A stretch of 64,000 nucleotides of DNA from Thalassoglobus polymorphus (lineage in GTDB: Bacteria; Planctomycetota; Planctomycetia; Planctomycetales; Planctomycetaceae), in contig NZ_CP036267.1 of assembly GCF_007744255.1 (NCBI RefSeq), positions 5,406,001 through 5,470,000 on the forward strand, written 5' to 3'. Below the pieces are notes generated by a model. It did no database searches. It had not been told where the DNA came from and saw only the letters and a program-made list of their open reading frames with translations. Below are positions 27,685 through 35,477 of the stretch, piece by piece (positions within the stretch are counted from its first letter, which is position 1; each line of letters begins with the position of its first letter). The position numbers were made by a program, and so were the translations under genes.

Positions 27685-28500
27685 CTATCGAAACAGTTTC
27701 TGAAACATTTCGATGGTTTGCTTGGCTGCTGCCGTCGGGTCGGGCCAAGGGAAGGCTTCTGCGGAAGCGTAGGCTTGGTAGTTGATCTCTTTCAGCGCGG
27801 AGACGATCGGTTCGTATTTCATGTGTCCGTTGCCAGCTGGACGACGGTTTGAATCGACGAAGTGCACATGACCGATGTGGCGTCCGCCATCTTTCAGGCC
27901 TTGCGCAATACAGGTCTCTTCGATGTTCATGTGGAACAAATCTGCGAGCAACACAACATTCGAAATCGATTGCGATTCGATCAGCTGAACACCGTCTGCC
28001 ATTGTATTACAAAGATTTGTCTCGTAGCGATTCAGTGGCTCGTAGATCAGCGGAACGTTGTACTGCTTCGCGTACTCACCAAGTTCGGACAACGCCTCTC
28101 CGAGAAGTTCTAACGCTTTGTCTTTCGGAAGGTCAGTTGTCCAACGTCCTTGCATCGAACCGATAATCGCCGGAGCTGAGAATTCGCCGCCGAAGTCGAT
28201 CATTGATTTCACAAAATCAATTGCCGCTTGACGCTTGGCAGCTTCCGTATCAGTGAGGCTCAACTGGCTGATCACCATGCCTGCCCCAGTTCCGACCGCA
28301 GCACACTTCAATCCGGTCTCTTCCAGGAGAGACTTGAACTGCCCACGATCAACCGCATCTGGCCCCGGAGCGAAGATCTCAACAGCGTCGTAACCAAGCT
28401 CTTTCGCAAGTCGAACACCGGCTGCCAAGTCGTCCCAAAGTACGAAAGGTCCACCACGTGCCTGTTCGACAAGGCTAATCGTTACTGCTGAAGAAATCAT
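27685..28500 (-). CDS. Sugar phosphate isomerase/epimerase family (xylose isomerase-like TIM barrel)
   Basis: A 271-residue cytoplasmic TIM-barrel protein of the AP-endonuclease-2 family. Landmarks are LGYDAVEIFAPGP, the metal-ligand region IYEPLNRYETNL (Glu), LADLFHMNIEE (Asp/His), HIGHVHFVDSNR (His) and the C-terminal SAEAFPWPDP (Glu). Family members isomerise or epimerise sugars, inositols or hydroxypyruvate. Substrate specificity cannot be assigned here. The ATG has no clear Shine-Dalgarno (CCTCCTCCT precedes it on the coding strand), but the barrel starts right away. It is the last gene of a minus-strand run with the AhpD-like gene 106 bp upstream. Confidence 0.88.
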   Translation of the reverse strand: MISSAVTISLVEQARGGPFVLWDDLAAGVRLAKELGYDAVEIFAPGPDAVDRGQFKSLLEETGLKCAAVGTGAGMVISQLSLTDTEAAKRQAAIDFVKSMIDFGGEFSAPAIIGSMQGRWTTDLPKDKALELLGEALSELGEYAKQYNVPLIYEPLNRYETNLCNTMADGVQLIESQSISNVVLLADLFHMNIEETCIAQGLKDGGRHIGHVHFVDSNRRPAGNGHMKYEPIVSALKEINYQAYASAEAFPWPDPTAAAKQTIEMFQKLFR

Positions 28501-28606
28501 AGGAGGAGGCTTCCGAGCTAAGTGTGATTGATTGAAGAGAATACGTTTGTACGCATCTTTCCCTCAATTTGAAAGTGAAACGGCAGCCGTGTCACGTTCT
28601 GACAAC

Positions 28607-29230
28607 TTACGACGCGGCATTCAAAAACTGAGCGCCAGCGTAAATTGTTGCGGCACACTGAATGGTTTCCAACATCTGCTCTTTTGTCAGGCCGAGTTTG
28701 CTGGCCTTCTCGACATGCCCTGAAGTACAGGGCTTACAAGCATTCAAATCGCTGATGGCGATGTTGATCAATTCAATGAGCGAATCATCGAGTGACGTTC
28801 CGGTAAATGTGTGAGCCCTGAGGCCAACACCCATCCCTTCAAAGAGATCACTTCCGCTGAGATCACGAAATTTGAAGAAGGTGTTGTACATATAATTCGT
28901 CGCTGCGATGGCGAGAATTTCAAGAACTTGCTGTTCTGAGAAGCCGAGAGAGAGACACCGCTGATGGAAGAAGTGAATCCACGGATCTGATTTTGCATGA
29001 GCAGCGACCGCCAGCCCGATGGCAGCCCGAGTCTTACTGTCGGTGTGGCCATCGCTGTAAACGAACTTTTTGAAGTTCATATAAAAGTCTTTCAGAAACG
29101 CTTCCACATTTCCGTAAACCAGAAATGGCGCAGGGATCTGTTCTTCACCCAGCATCTCCTGAATACGCCCGTAGAGCTTGGCGATATTTTCCGGGGCGCT
29201 GGCAACTTCGACAGGTTCAAAACGAGGCAT
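28607..29230 (-). CDS. Carboxymuconolactone decarboxylase/AhpD-like protein
   Basis: A 207-residue all-helical protein of the AhpD/CMD superfamily with two related halves. The C-terminal half carries the active AhpD signature: Cys165-Lys-Pro-Cys168 followed by Ser-Gly-His172, the thiol pair and proton relay used to reduce peroxiredoxins. The N-terminal half resembles a degenerate CMD domain. The ATG at 29230 (MPRFEPVEV) fits similar proteins; 12-19 further residues upstream are possible. It lies directly downstream of a 2-Cys peroxiredoxin on the same strand, separated by a probable terminator, so a role as electron donor to that enzyme is likely (inference from context). Confidence 0.85.
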   Translation of the reverse strand: MPRFEPVEVASAPENIAKLYGRIQEMLGEEQIPAPFLVYGNVEAFLKDFYMNFKKFVYSDGHTDSKTRAAIGLAVAAHAKSDPWIHFFHQRCLSLGFSEQQVLEILAIAATNYMYNTFFKFRDLSGSDLFEGMGVGLRAHTFTGTSLDDSLIELINIAISDLNACKPCTSGHVEKASKLGLTKEQMLETIQCAATIYAGAQFLNAAS

Positions 29231-29273
29231 AATGGGACTCTTGCTTAGCTGCATACGACGGGACTGATGTAAA

Positions 29274-29308
29274 ACACTCGTCCTCAAGCAGACCCTGAGA
29301 ACGAGTGT
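29274..29308 (-). terminator. Probable intrinsic terminator after the peroxiredoxin gene
   Basis: A 13-bp stem with one mismatch (29274-29286 with 29296-29308) and a 9-nt loop. On the minus strand it is followed by TTTTACAT. It sits between the peroxiredoxin stop and the AhpD-like start, so it may terminate or attenuate read-through. Confidence 0.7.
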
Positions 29309-29410
29309 CGTACGATTTCATAAAACATGTACGCATTTGTCTCGCAGCGAGCATTCTCTTCCCTTACGAAAGATGCACTTCGCGAATACGAGAAACACGA
29401 CTCTGTTTTA

Positions 29411-29491
29411 GAACTGATCCTGAAACTTGAAATTGCTCTCTCAAACGTTGAGAAAAGCGGCTATTCCAGAGGTTTTCGGACTGGTTTTAGT
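29411..29491. repeat. Family-2 dispersed repeat, copy B
   Basis: About 80 bp starting GAACTGATCCTGAAAC and ending TTTTCGGACTGGTTTTAG, matching 24406-24487. The central TCTCAA/TTGAGA is a perfect stem with a 3-nt loop. Its right end contains the complement of the peroxiredoxin TAA stop (29487-29489), so the repeat begins at the gene's last codon. Confidence 0.7.
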
Positions 29492-30029
29492 TCAAGGTTT
29501 CTTCGCCTTTGCTCCAGTTGCAAGGACAGAGCTTATCTGTTTGCAACGCATCGAGAACACGAAGGACTTCATCGACATTTCTTCCGACGCTCAAGTCGTG
29601 AATCGCAATCCAGCGAACGACTCCGTTCGGATCGATCAGGAAGATTCCTCGATAGGCGATTCCGGCATCTTCTTTCAGGACGCCATAATCACGAGAGAGC
29701 TGGTGAGTTGTATCCGCCAACATCGGGTACTTGAGCTTCCCGAGATCTTCGTGGGAATCACACCAGCCTTTGTGTGAGTAAACACTGTCTGTGCTGGCTG
29801 TGAGCACGGCACATTCACGATCTTCGAAATCACCCAATTTGTCATTGAAAGAAACGATTTCAGTGGGGCAAACGAATGTGAAATCGAGTGGATAGAAGAA
29901 CAGGCAAACCCACTTTCCCTTGAAGTCGCCAAGTGAAATTTCTTTGAACTGATCGTCGCTGCCATCTTTCGTGCGATCGTAAGAATTCACCTTAAAGTCG
30001 GGAGCGGGTTGTCCAATTTGTGCACTCAT
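29487..30029 (-). CDS. Typical 2-Cys peroxiredoxin (AhpC/TSA family)
   Basis: A 180-residue cytoplasmic thiol peroxidase that reduces hydrogen and alkyl peroxides. Peroxidatic Cys54 is in DFTFVCPTE, preceded by FFYPLD. Resolving Cys168 is in KLCPCNW, with an extra Cys170. The Arg of the active site is in YRGIFLIDP. GWCDSHE adds a further Cys in the middle. The start ATG at 30029 has AGGAG about 9 bp upstream; an ATG six bases earlier is too close to that site. The next gene on the strand is AhpD-like, a plausible reducing partner. Its stop codon lies inside a family-2 repeat. Confidence 0.95.
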   Translation of the reverse strand: MSAQIGQPAPDFKVNSYDRTKDGSDDQFKEISLGDFKGKWVCLFFYPLDFTFVCPTEIVSFNDKLGDFEDRECAVLTASTDSVYSHKGWCDSHEDLGKLKYPMLADTTHQLSRDYGVLKEDAGIAYRGIFLIDPNGVVRWIAIHDLSVGRNVDEVLRVLDALQTDKLCPCNWSKGEETLN

Positions 30030-30315
30030 CGTCATCTCTCCTGGTTGAATATCATCAGATTGTTCGAGCGAGGCCATGGTGAGGTTGCTCGAACGAAGGG
30101 GTTGCGTCTTGAAGCGGAATTGTAATTATTGATGGCGTCACCTTAACCTTGGGACGCTCGAACGGAAGAACCGCCGCTCAATAGATTCCTGACGATGGAA
30201 GTATAGTCTGAACAAGCGTGACTTCAAGGAGTTGAAACGTCCAAATCGCTCAAGTCTTATCCGGATTGCCATCGCAGAGTCCTTCAAGTGCCCAATTACG
30301 AATCTAATACCACAA

Positions 30316-31413
30316 ATGTCTAAGCCACATGATTCCTCTCGACGCGAATTCCTGACCGGGAAAGCGGTGCATAAAGAAATCCGCCGTGTCGGCGATGAGA
30401 TCGCAGATGCACTCGTTGATGCAGAACCGGGCCGGGTGGCTCCGGTGGCTAGCCAAACTGTGAGACTGGAAACCAAAGCAATGGGCTGCCCTTGGTGTGT
30501 CATCATGAATCCCGGGCCGCCGCGACAGGTCATGGTCGCTTCGGATGCGTTTGACTGCGTCCGAGATGCAGAACAACTGCTGACAATTTATCGAGACGAC
30601 AGCGACGTCTCTCAGCTCAACCGAGAAGCATTCTCAGACTGGCAGGAAGTTTCCGAAGAATTGGAATCGTTTCTCAAAACATGCCGAGAAATTTATGAAT
30701 CCACATCAGGAGCTTTTGATCCCGCAAGCGGTCGGCTGATTCAACTCTGGAAATCAACACGTCTCAACAACCGAATTCCTGATCAGGCTGAAGTTGAGGA
30801 AGCCCTCGCAAACTCCGGGATGCAATATGTCGCTCAAAGTGAAAAGGGAGTGAAATTTGAGCGGGATTTATTACTGGACTTTGCTTCAATCGGGAAAGGA
30901 TACGGCATCGACAAAGCTGCCACACATATCAAAAATGAAGAAATTGAAAATTTTCTGGTTCACGGTGGGCAAAGCAGCCTGTTTGCCTCGGGAACTCATC
31001 GTGATTTAGACGGTTGGCCCATCGGTCTCAAGAACCCACTCTTCACAGACAAACGTTACGCGACAATTTTGCTTAAAAACTCAGGAATGTCGACGAGCGG
31101 CTCAAATATCCAGTTTTTCCGATTTGAAGGAAAACGCTACGGGCATCTACTCGATCCCCGCACAGGATGGCCTGCCAAAGGATTACTTTCGGTCACTGTG
31201 ATCGCCCCCACAGCAACGGAAGCGGACGCATTATCAACGGCTTTCTATGCGATGGGACTCGACAAGGCGGTCCAGTATTGCGATGATCATCCCCAAGTTG
31301 GTGCAATCCTTGTCGCTGCGCCAACTCATGGACGAATCCTCGAACCAGTGATCAAGAATTTTCCTCTCGATCAGCTGTTTTTCGAGGAAGGCGTTTCAGT
31401 CGTGACTGACTGA
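30316..31413 (+). CDS. apbE: FAD:protein FMN transferase
   Basis: A 365-residue ApbE-type flavin transferase that covalently attaches FMN to Thr/Ser of target proteins, Mg2+-dependent and usually periplasmic. The core motifs are present: DSDVSQLN, TSGAFDPASG, LDFASIGKGYGIDKA, HGGQSSLFASG, and MSTSGSN followed by HLLDPRTGWPA with the metal/FAD-site residues, ending ATEADALSTAFYAMG. The ATG at 30316 begins with SRREFLTG, which looks like a twin-arginine motif, but no hydrophobic stretch follows, so export is uncertain. No NqrC, RnfG or other obvious flavinylated target is encoded in the window. Confidence 0.9.
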   Translation: MSKPHDSSRREFLTGKAVHKEIRRVGDEIADALVDAEPGRVAPVASQTVRLETKAMGCPWCVIMNPGPPRQVMVASDAFDCVRDAEQLLTIYRDDSDVSQLNREAFSDWQEVSEELESFLKTCREIYESTSGAFDPASGRLIQLWKSTRLNNRIPDQAEVEEALANSGMQYVAQSEKGVKFERDLLLDFASIGKGYGIDKAATHIKNEEIENFLVHGGQSSLFASGTHRDLDGWPIGLKNPLFTDKRYATILLKNSGMSTSGSNIQFFRFEGKRYGHLLDPRTGWPAKGLLSVTVIAPTATEADALSTAFYAMGLDKAVQYCDDHPQVGAILVAAPTHGRILEPVIKNFPLDQLFFEEGVSVVTD

Positions 31414-31416
31414 AAC
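31393..31416 (+). terminator. Hairpin overlapping the apbE stop (weak)
   Basis: A perfect 9-bp stem (31393-31401 with 31408-31416) and a 6-nt loop span the TGA stop codon of apbE. There is no T-run behind it, so termination is uncertain; it may instead protect the mRNA end. Confidence 0.35.
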
Positions 31417-31608
31417 TCGACTTCGAAACCGACCAGGATTGATACGAGCTCAGGGAAACAACCTGTCGTCTCGCATCCAGCTGGTTTCGAATCGACTTTG
31501 TTTCGATGAAGACTGCTTCTTGTCGAACGAGATCAACATGCCGTCCAGCCTCCCGCCTGAATAAATCGATATCCATCACTTCAAAATAAAATTCTGAGGA
31601 ACGTCAGA

Positions 31609-33081
31609 GTGAAAGACCTCAAACGTATTTCCGGGCTCGCCATTTTACTCATCATTGTGCTGAGAATTTCCATTGGCTGGCAATTACTTTACGAAGGAAT
31701 GTGGAAGTACGACCAAATGGATGGTCCCAGTCCATGGACTTCTGAGGGTTATCTTAAGAATGCCCAAGGCCCTTTTCGTGACCACTTCCGGAACATGACC
31801 GGTGATCCCGACGACCTCAACTGGCTCGATTATGCCAAGATGAGCAAGAAGTGGTACAACTGGCGAGACAAGTTCGCTTCTCATTACAAGCTGAATGATG
31901 AGCAAAAAACGGTTCTGAATATCATCCTGGACGGAGATGCCGAGAAGGATACGGCCCCGGCGGAAAATCCCCCTCAAATAACTTTTTCAAGAACACTCGC
32001 TGCTCTTCCGGAATCTGTCGATCTCGGCAGATATAAGTCAACTATTGCTTACGACGCAAAGTCGAAAAAGTTGACTGTGAAGCAAGCCGTTTTGCCGAGT
32101 GAAGAGACTAAAATCAAAGCGATGGTGGATGTCGTTGCCACAGGGAACGACGAGGTTCCTTACGCAAAGAAAAAAGCGGCTGACGCTCCTGAAGATGCCC
32201 CTCTCGTCCCTGCTGATGACACCGAAGTTGCATTCTTCCGCACCTTCGATGCACTCGTCAGATATTCCCGGGCTCCCGTCGAACGACAACTCGGTGACTT
32301 GGCTGCTCTTTCAAAAAAGAAAGACTCAGGCGTCAACGCCGAGAACTTCAACTACGCAGCCTCTCGAATCAACTCCACAGTCAAGAAAGCTTTGCCATAT
32401 CGACAACGACTTGCTGCATCGCTACAGGGAGACCCTGAACGAACAGGCGTGACTGGTGAACTGAACGAACGTGGCTCATTCAACATTGAGATGGGAACAG
32501 TGACCCGTCAGGAAGAAAGCGCGGAAAAGCACAACATCAAATTCGGAAAAATCAAAGAGTACAAAGAGTTACTCGCTGAGTACGAAGCAGCCCTGACTCA
32601 GGCGTCGATGAGTTATCAGCACGATCATGCCACGATGCTCGCCAAAAAAGTTGCCATCATGCGAGCAGACCTTACGGGCCCAATCAAAACGTTAGAGTCT
32701 GAACTCATGGATAACGCCATGAAGATTCTGACGGATGAACAACTCAAACTCGGCGCCCCCGCACCTGCGGACACCCCACTTCACCGTGCGGACATGGCTG
32801 CGATGTGGGGCTTGCTGATCCTCGGCTCGCTTCTGATTGTCGGCTTCTTCACACGGTTCTCAGCCGTAATGGCCGCCGCGATGGTGTTGTCGTTTTACTT
32901 GGTGATCCCACCATGGCCTGGTGTGCCACCTGCTCCGGGGCCAGAGCATAGTCTCTACATCAACAAAAATATGATTGAGATCATCGCACTGCTTTGCATT
33001 GCGGCTTTGCCAACGGGGACATGGTTTGGAATTGACGCCTTCTTCTCAAGCATCTTCTTCAAGAAGAAAACGGATGAGTAA
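31609..33081 (+). CDS. DoxX-like membrane protein with a large soluble insert
   Basis: A 490-residue membrane protein. A first membrane helix (about 8-27, ending ISIGWQLLYEGMWK) carries the DoxX-family start, and three more helices near the C-terminus (about 395-480, including LGLLILGSLLIVGFFTRF-like and IIALLCIAALPTG) complete the four-helix DoxX fold. Between them lies about 360 residues of charged, mostly helical soluble sequence, absent from ordinary DoxX proteins of about 130-150 residues. The GTG start has TGAGGA 8 bp upstream. The ECF sigma factor gene begins 50 bp downstream on the same strand, so the pair is probably an operon. Function unknown; a link to redox or envelope sensing is speculative. 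Confidence 0.75.
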   Translation: MKDLKRISGLAILLIIVLRISIGWQLLYEGMWKYDQMDGPSPWTSEGYLKNAQGPFRDHFRNMTGDPDDLNWLDYAKMSKKWYNWRDKFASHYKLNDEQKTVLNIILDGDAEKDTAPAENPPQITFSRTLAALPESVDLGRYKSTIAYDAKSKKLTVKQAVLPSEETKIKAMVDVVATGNDEVPYAKKKAADAPEDAPLVPADDTEVAFFRTFDALVRYSRAPVERQLGDLAALSKKKDSGVNAENFNYAASRINSTVKKALPYRQRLAASLQGDPERTGVTGELNERGSFNIEMGTVTRQEESAEKHNIKFGKIKEYKELLAEYEAALTQASMSYQHDHATMLAKKVAIMRADLTGPIKTLESELMDNAMKILTDEQLKLGAPAPADTPLHRADMAAMWGLLILGSLLIVGFFTRFSAVMAAAMVLSFYLVIPPWPGVPPAPGPEHSLYINKNMIEIIALLCIAALPTGTWFGIDAFFSSIFFKKKTDE

Positions 33082-33131
33082 CGAGGCTTGACCAGAGCTG
33101 TCTGAATCAATTTGAACATGATGGGGAGCCC

Positions 33132-33797
33132 ATGCCTGAGAACGCTGACCATCAAAGTCCTGACCATCAGGACGCGAACCATCTGATTGAACGGATCCGC
33201 CAGAAAGATCGCGACGCCTTAGCAGAGTTCATCGAACTTCGGCGTCCGCAACTTTTGGCGTTTATCGACAAGCGGCTGAGTGACCGTCTGCGCAAGAAAA
33301 TCGAAGCCAGCGACATCTTTCAAGATCTCTCGATGAGCTGCCTCGGTTCTTTTGAATCTGTTGACTTCGAAGGTCGCGACCCATTTCGCTGGTTGTGCCA
33401 GCAGGCTGAACGCCGCATCATCGACGCTCATCGGCATCATTTCGGTGCACAAAAACGGGCAGCGAATCGTGAAGTTGGCATCCATGGCGCCGGCCCAGGA
33501 AATGAAGGGGCCGGTATCGAAAACGACCTGGCTGCGAGCATGACCAGCCCGAGCGCTGCCTTCTCTCGCAACCAAAAAGAATTCTTCCTCGCAGAGGCAT
33601 TGGAACAACTTCCGGATGAGGCTCGTGAAGCCTTGAAGCTACGCTACCTGCAAGGCATGCAGAGCAAGGAAATCGCCGAGCAAATCGGGAAATCGGATGC
33701 AGCGACACGAGTCCTCCTCAGCAGGTCATTAAAGCGCATGCAAGAGATGCTCTCAGAAAATGTTGCATTTCAAACTCTCCTCGCGCAAAATCGATAG
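33132..33797 (+). CDS. ECF-type RNA polymerase sigma factor
   Basis: A 221-residue extracytoplasmic-function sigma-70 protein of the type expanded in planctomycetes. Region 2 spans about residues 20-100 (DALAEFIELRRPQLL, KKIEASDIFQD, FRWLCQQAERRIIDAHR), and region 4 about 155-210 (LEQLPDEAREALKLRYLQGMQSKEIAEQIGKS, helix-turn-helix). A roughly 45-residue Gly/Ala-rich linker joins them. GGGGAG precedes the ATG. No zinc-finger anti-sigma gene follows, so control may come from the DoxX-like protein encoded just upstream or from a distant kinase (inference). Confidence 0.9.
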   Translation: MPENADHQSPDHQDANHLIERIRQKDRDALAEFIELRRPQLLAFIDKRLSDRLRKKIEASDIFQDLSMSCLGSFESVDFEGRDPFRWLCQQAERRIIDAHRHHFGAQKRAANREVGIHGAGPGNEGAGIENDLAASMTSPSAAFSRNQKEFFLAEALEQLPDEAREALKLRYLQGMQSKEIAEQIGKSDAATRVLLSRSLKRMQEMLSENVAFQTLLAQNR

Positions 33798-34222
33798 AGA
33801 CAACGGCTTCGATTGATTGTCTTTCAAGAGACGTCAAAAGATTTCGAAGCTCTGTTCTTCGTTCCATTCAAATCGTCGTGATGCGTCTTGAACAGGAAGC
33901 AGCGGAGCAAGGAAAGGCTCATCCATCAAGCGCATCCGCCCAATTCAGCCATCCGGTACCAACAAGAGCCCACAGCCCGACCATCAGCCCCTGAAGGAAG
34001 CAAAGCGGTTCTCATCATGCCTGCTGAAGTGAATCGGAAGAACATTCAGTTTCCTCCGGCAGAGTATTCATCCGACAGCCTTGAGTACGCGCACGAGCAA
34101 CGCTCAATGCAAACACAGGAGATCAATTGAGATCACATGGATGAAGCGTCATGCGTGTGAAACTTCGCATCCATGCTGCGCCAGACCACTCAGCCGAAAT
34201 CTAAAACAGGTGTCGCAAGAGC
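33798..34222 (+). other. 425-bp intergenic region, weak hairpin only
   Basis: AGACAA at 33798 pairs with TTGTCT at 33817-33822 directly after the sigma-factor stop, followed by TTC; this is a weak terminator candidate at best. No gene, repeat or RNA was recognised in the rest. Confidence 0.35.
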
Positions 34223-35173
34223 ATGAGTTCCCGAAAAATCTTAATCACAGATCACCCCTGGCCAGAACTCGAGATTGAAGAGAATCTTCTGAGAGCTGCA
34301 GGAATCGAAATTGTCGATGCCCCGAATGACGCGGAAGCAACGCTCATCGATCTCGCTCAAGATGTCTTTGCCATCGCAACATGCTGGGCCGAGGTCACAG
34401 AGCCGGTCATTCGGGCAGCCAAAAGCTGCAAACTGATCTGCCGCATGGGAATCGGGCTCGACAACATCAACCTCAAGGTTGCCAGTGAACTCGAAATCCT
34501 AGTCACGAACGTTCCCGATTACTGCGTCGAAGAAGTCGCAGATCATACGCTCGGATTGATGCTGGCACTCACACGGAATATCGGCTTCTTCCATCAACGA
34601 ACCAAGCAAGGTGAATACAATCTGAAAGCGGGACCACCGATGCACCGGCTCAGTGAGCAACGCCTGGGACTTATCGGTTTCGGACACATCGGACGAGAGG
34701 TGTTCCAACGGGCAAAAGCGTTTGGGCTTGATGTCGCCGCCCACACTCCGTCAGGAAACGATTACGGAACCGGTTGCCCGATGCTTTCGCTGGATGAAAT
34801 TCTCTTCACTTCGGATATCCTGAGCCTACACGCTCCATTGTCCGACGCCACTCACCATCTGATCAATGACAGCACCGTGAACCAACTCAAGGCTGGCGTC
34901 ATCTTGATCAACACTTCGCGCGGCTCATTGATCGATCCTGCAGCGCTCTTGCGAGGCCTGCAAACCGGGAAGATTGCCGGCGCAGGCCTGGACGTCTTCG
35001 AACCCGAGCCACCCGATCTGCATGACGAGTTGTACCGACAGGAAAACGTCATCGCCACACCGCACGCTGCGTTTGTTTCAGAAGAATCAGTGGACGAGTT
35101 GAGAATGCGCGTCACAAAACAGATCCTCGCAGTTTTTAATGGCGAGCCCCCGCAAAACATCGTAAACCAGTGA
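34223..35173 (+). CDS. D-isomer-specific 2-hydroxyacid dehydrogenase (phosphoglycerate dehydrogenase-like)
   Basis: A 316-residue NAD-dependent oxidoreductase of the SerA/GyaR group, cytoplasmic. The Rossmann motif is GFGHIGRE near residue 150. Catalytic residues follow in the usual order: Arg near 232 (NTSRGSLID), Glu in DVFEPEPP near 260, and His280 in TPHAAF. There is no C-terminal ACT or ASB regulatory domain, so it corresponds to the short type-III-like form. It could act on phosphoglycerate, glyoxylate/hydroxypyruvate or another hydroxyacid. It stands alone, without serine-pathway neighbours. Confidence 0.9.
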   Translation: MSSRKILITDHPWPELEIEENLLRAAGIEIVDAPNDAEATLIDLAQDVFAIATCWAEVTEPVIRAAKSCKLICRMGIGLDNINLKVASELEILVTNVPDYCVEEVADHTLGLMLALTRNIGFFHQRTKQGEYNLKAGPPMHRLSEQRLGLIGFGHIGREVFQRAKAFGLDVAAHTPSGNDYGTGCPMLSLDEILFTSDILSLHAPLSDATHHLINDSTVNQLKAGVILINTSRGSLIDPAALLRGLQTGKIAGAGLDVFEPEPPDLHDELYRQENVIATPHAAFVSEESVDELRMRVTKQILAVFNGEPPQNIVNQ

Positions 35174-35477
35174 ATATTCACTCGATCGCCACATCTGCGA
35201 GCGACTCTTTCAACATTTATTGAAAACATCATCACGAACAGAGGCGAGATCAAAACCAATCCTGCTCTTGAGGTGATAATATTTTTCGAATTGCCGTTCG
35301 GAATCCGTCCTGCATTATGACTGGCAGCCCATGCAGTCTCACAAACGACCTTCACCGGGGCGGCAAGCATTGAAAATGCCCTGAACGCTGTTTGGATGCA
35401 CTATCCATTTCAGCACCAATCGTCCAAGATAAACGCGAAGTACATGTTCCCATTACTCATCGTTGGGAGGGCCACGC
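35174..35477. other. 304-bp intergenic region
   Basis: No gene or clear regulatory structure is seen. The final bases contain GGGAGG (35466-35471), the ribosome site that sets the GTG start of the histidine kinase. Confidence 0.4.
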
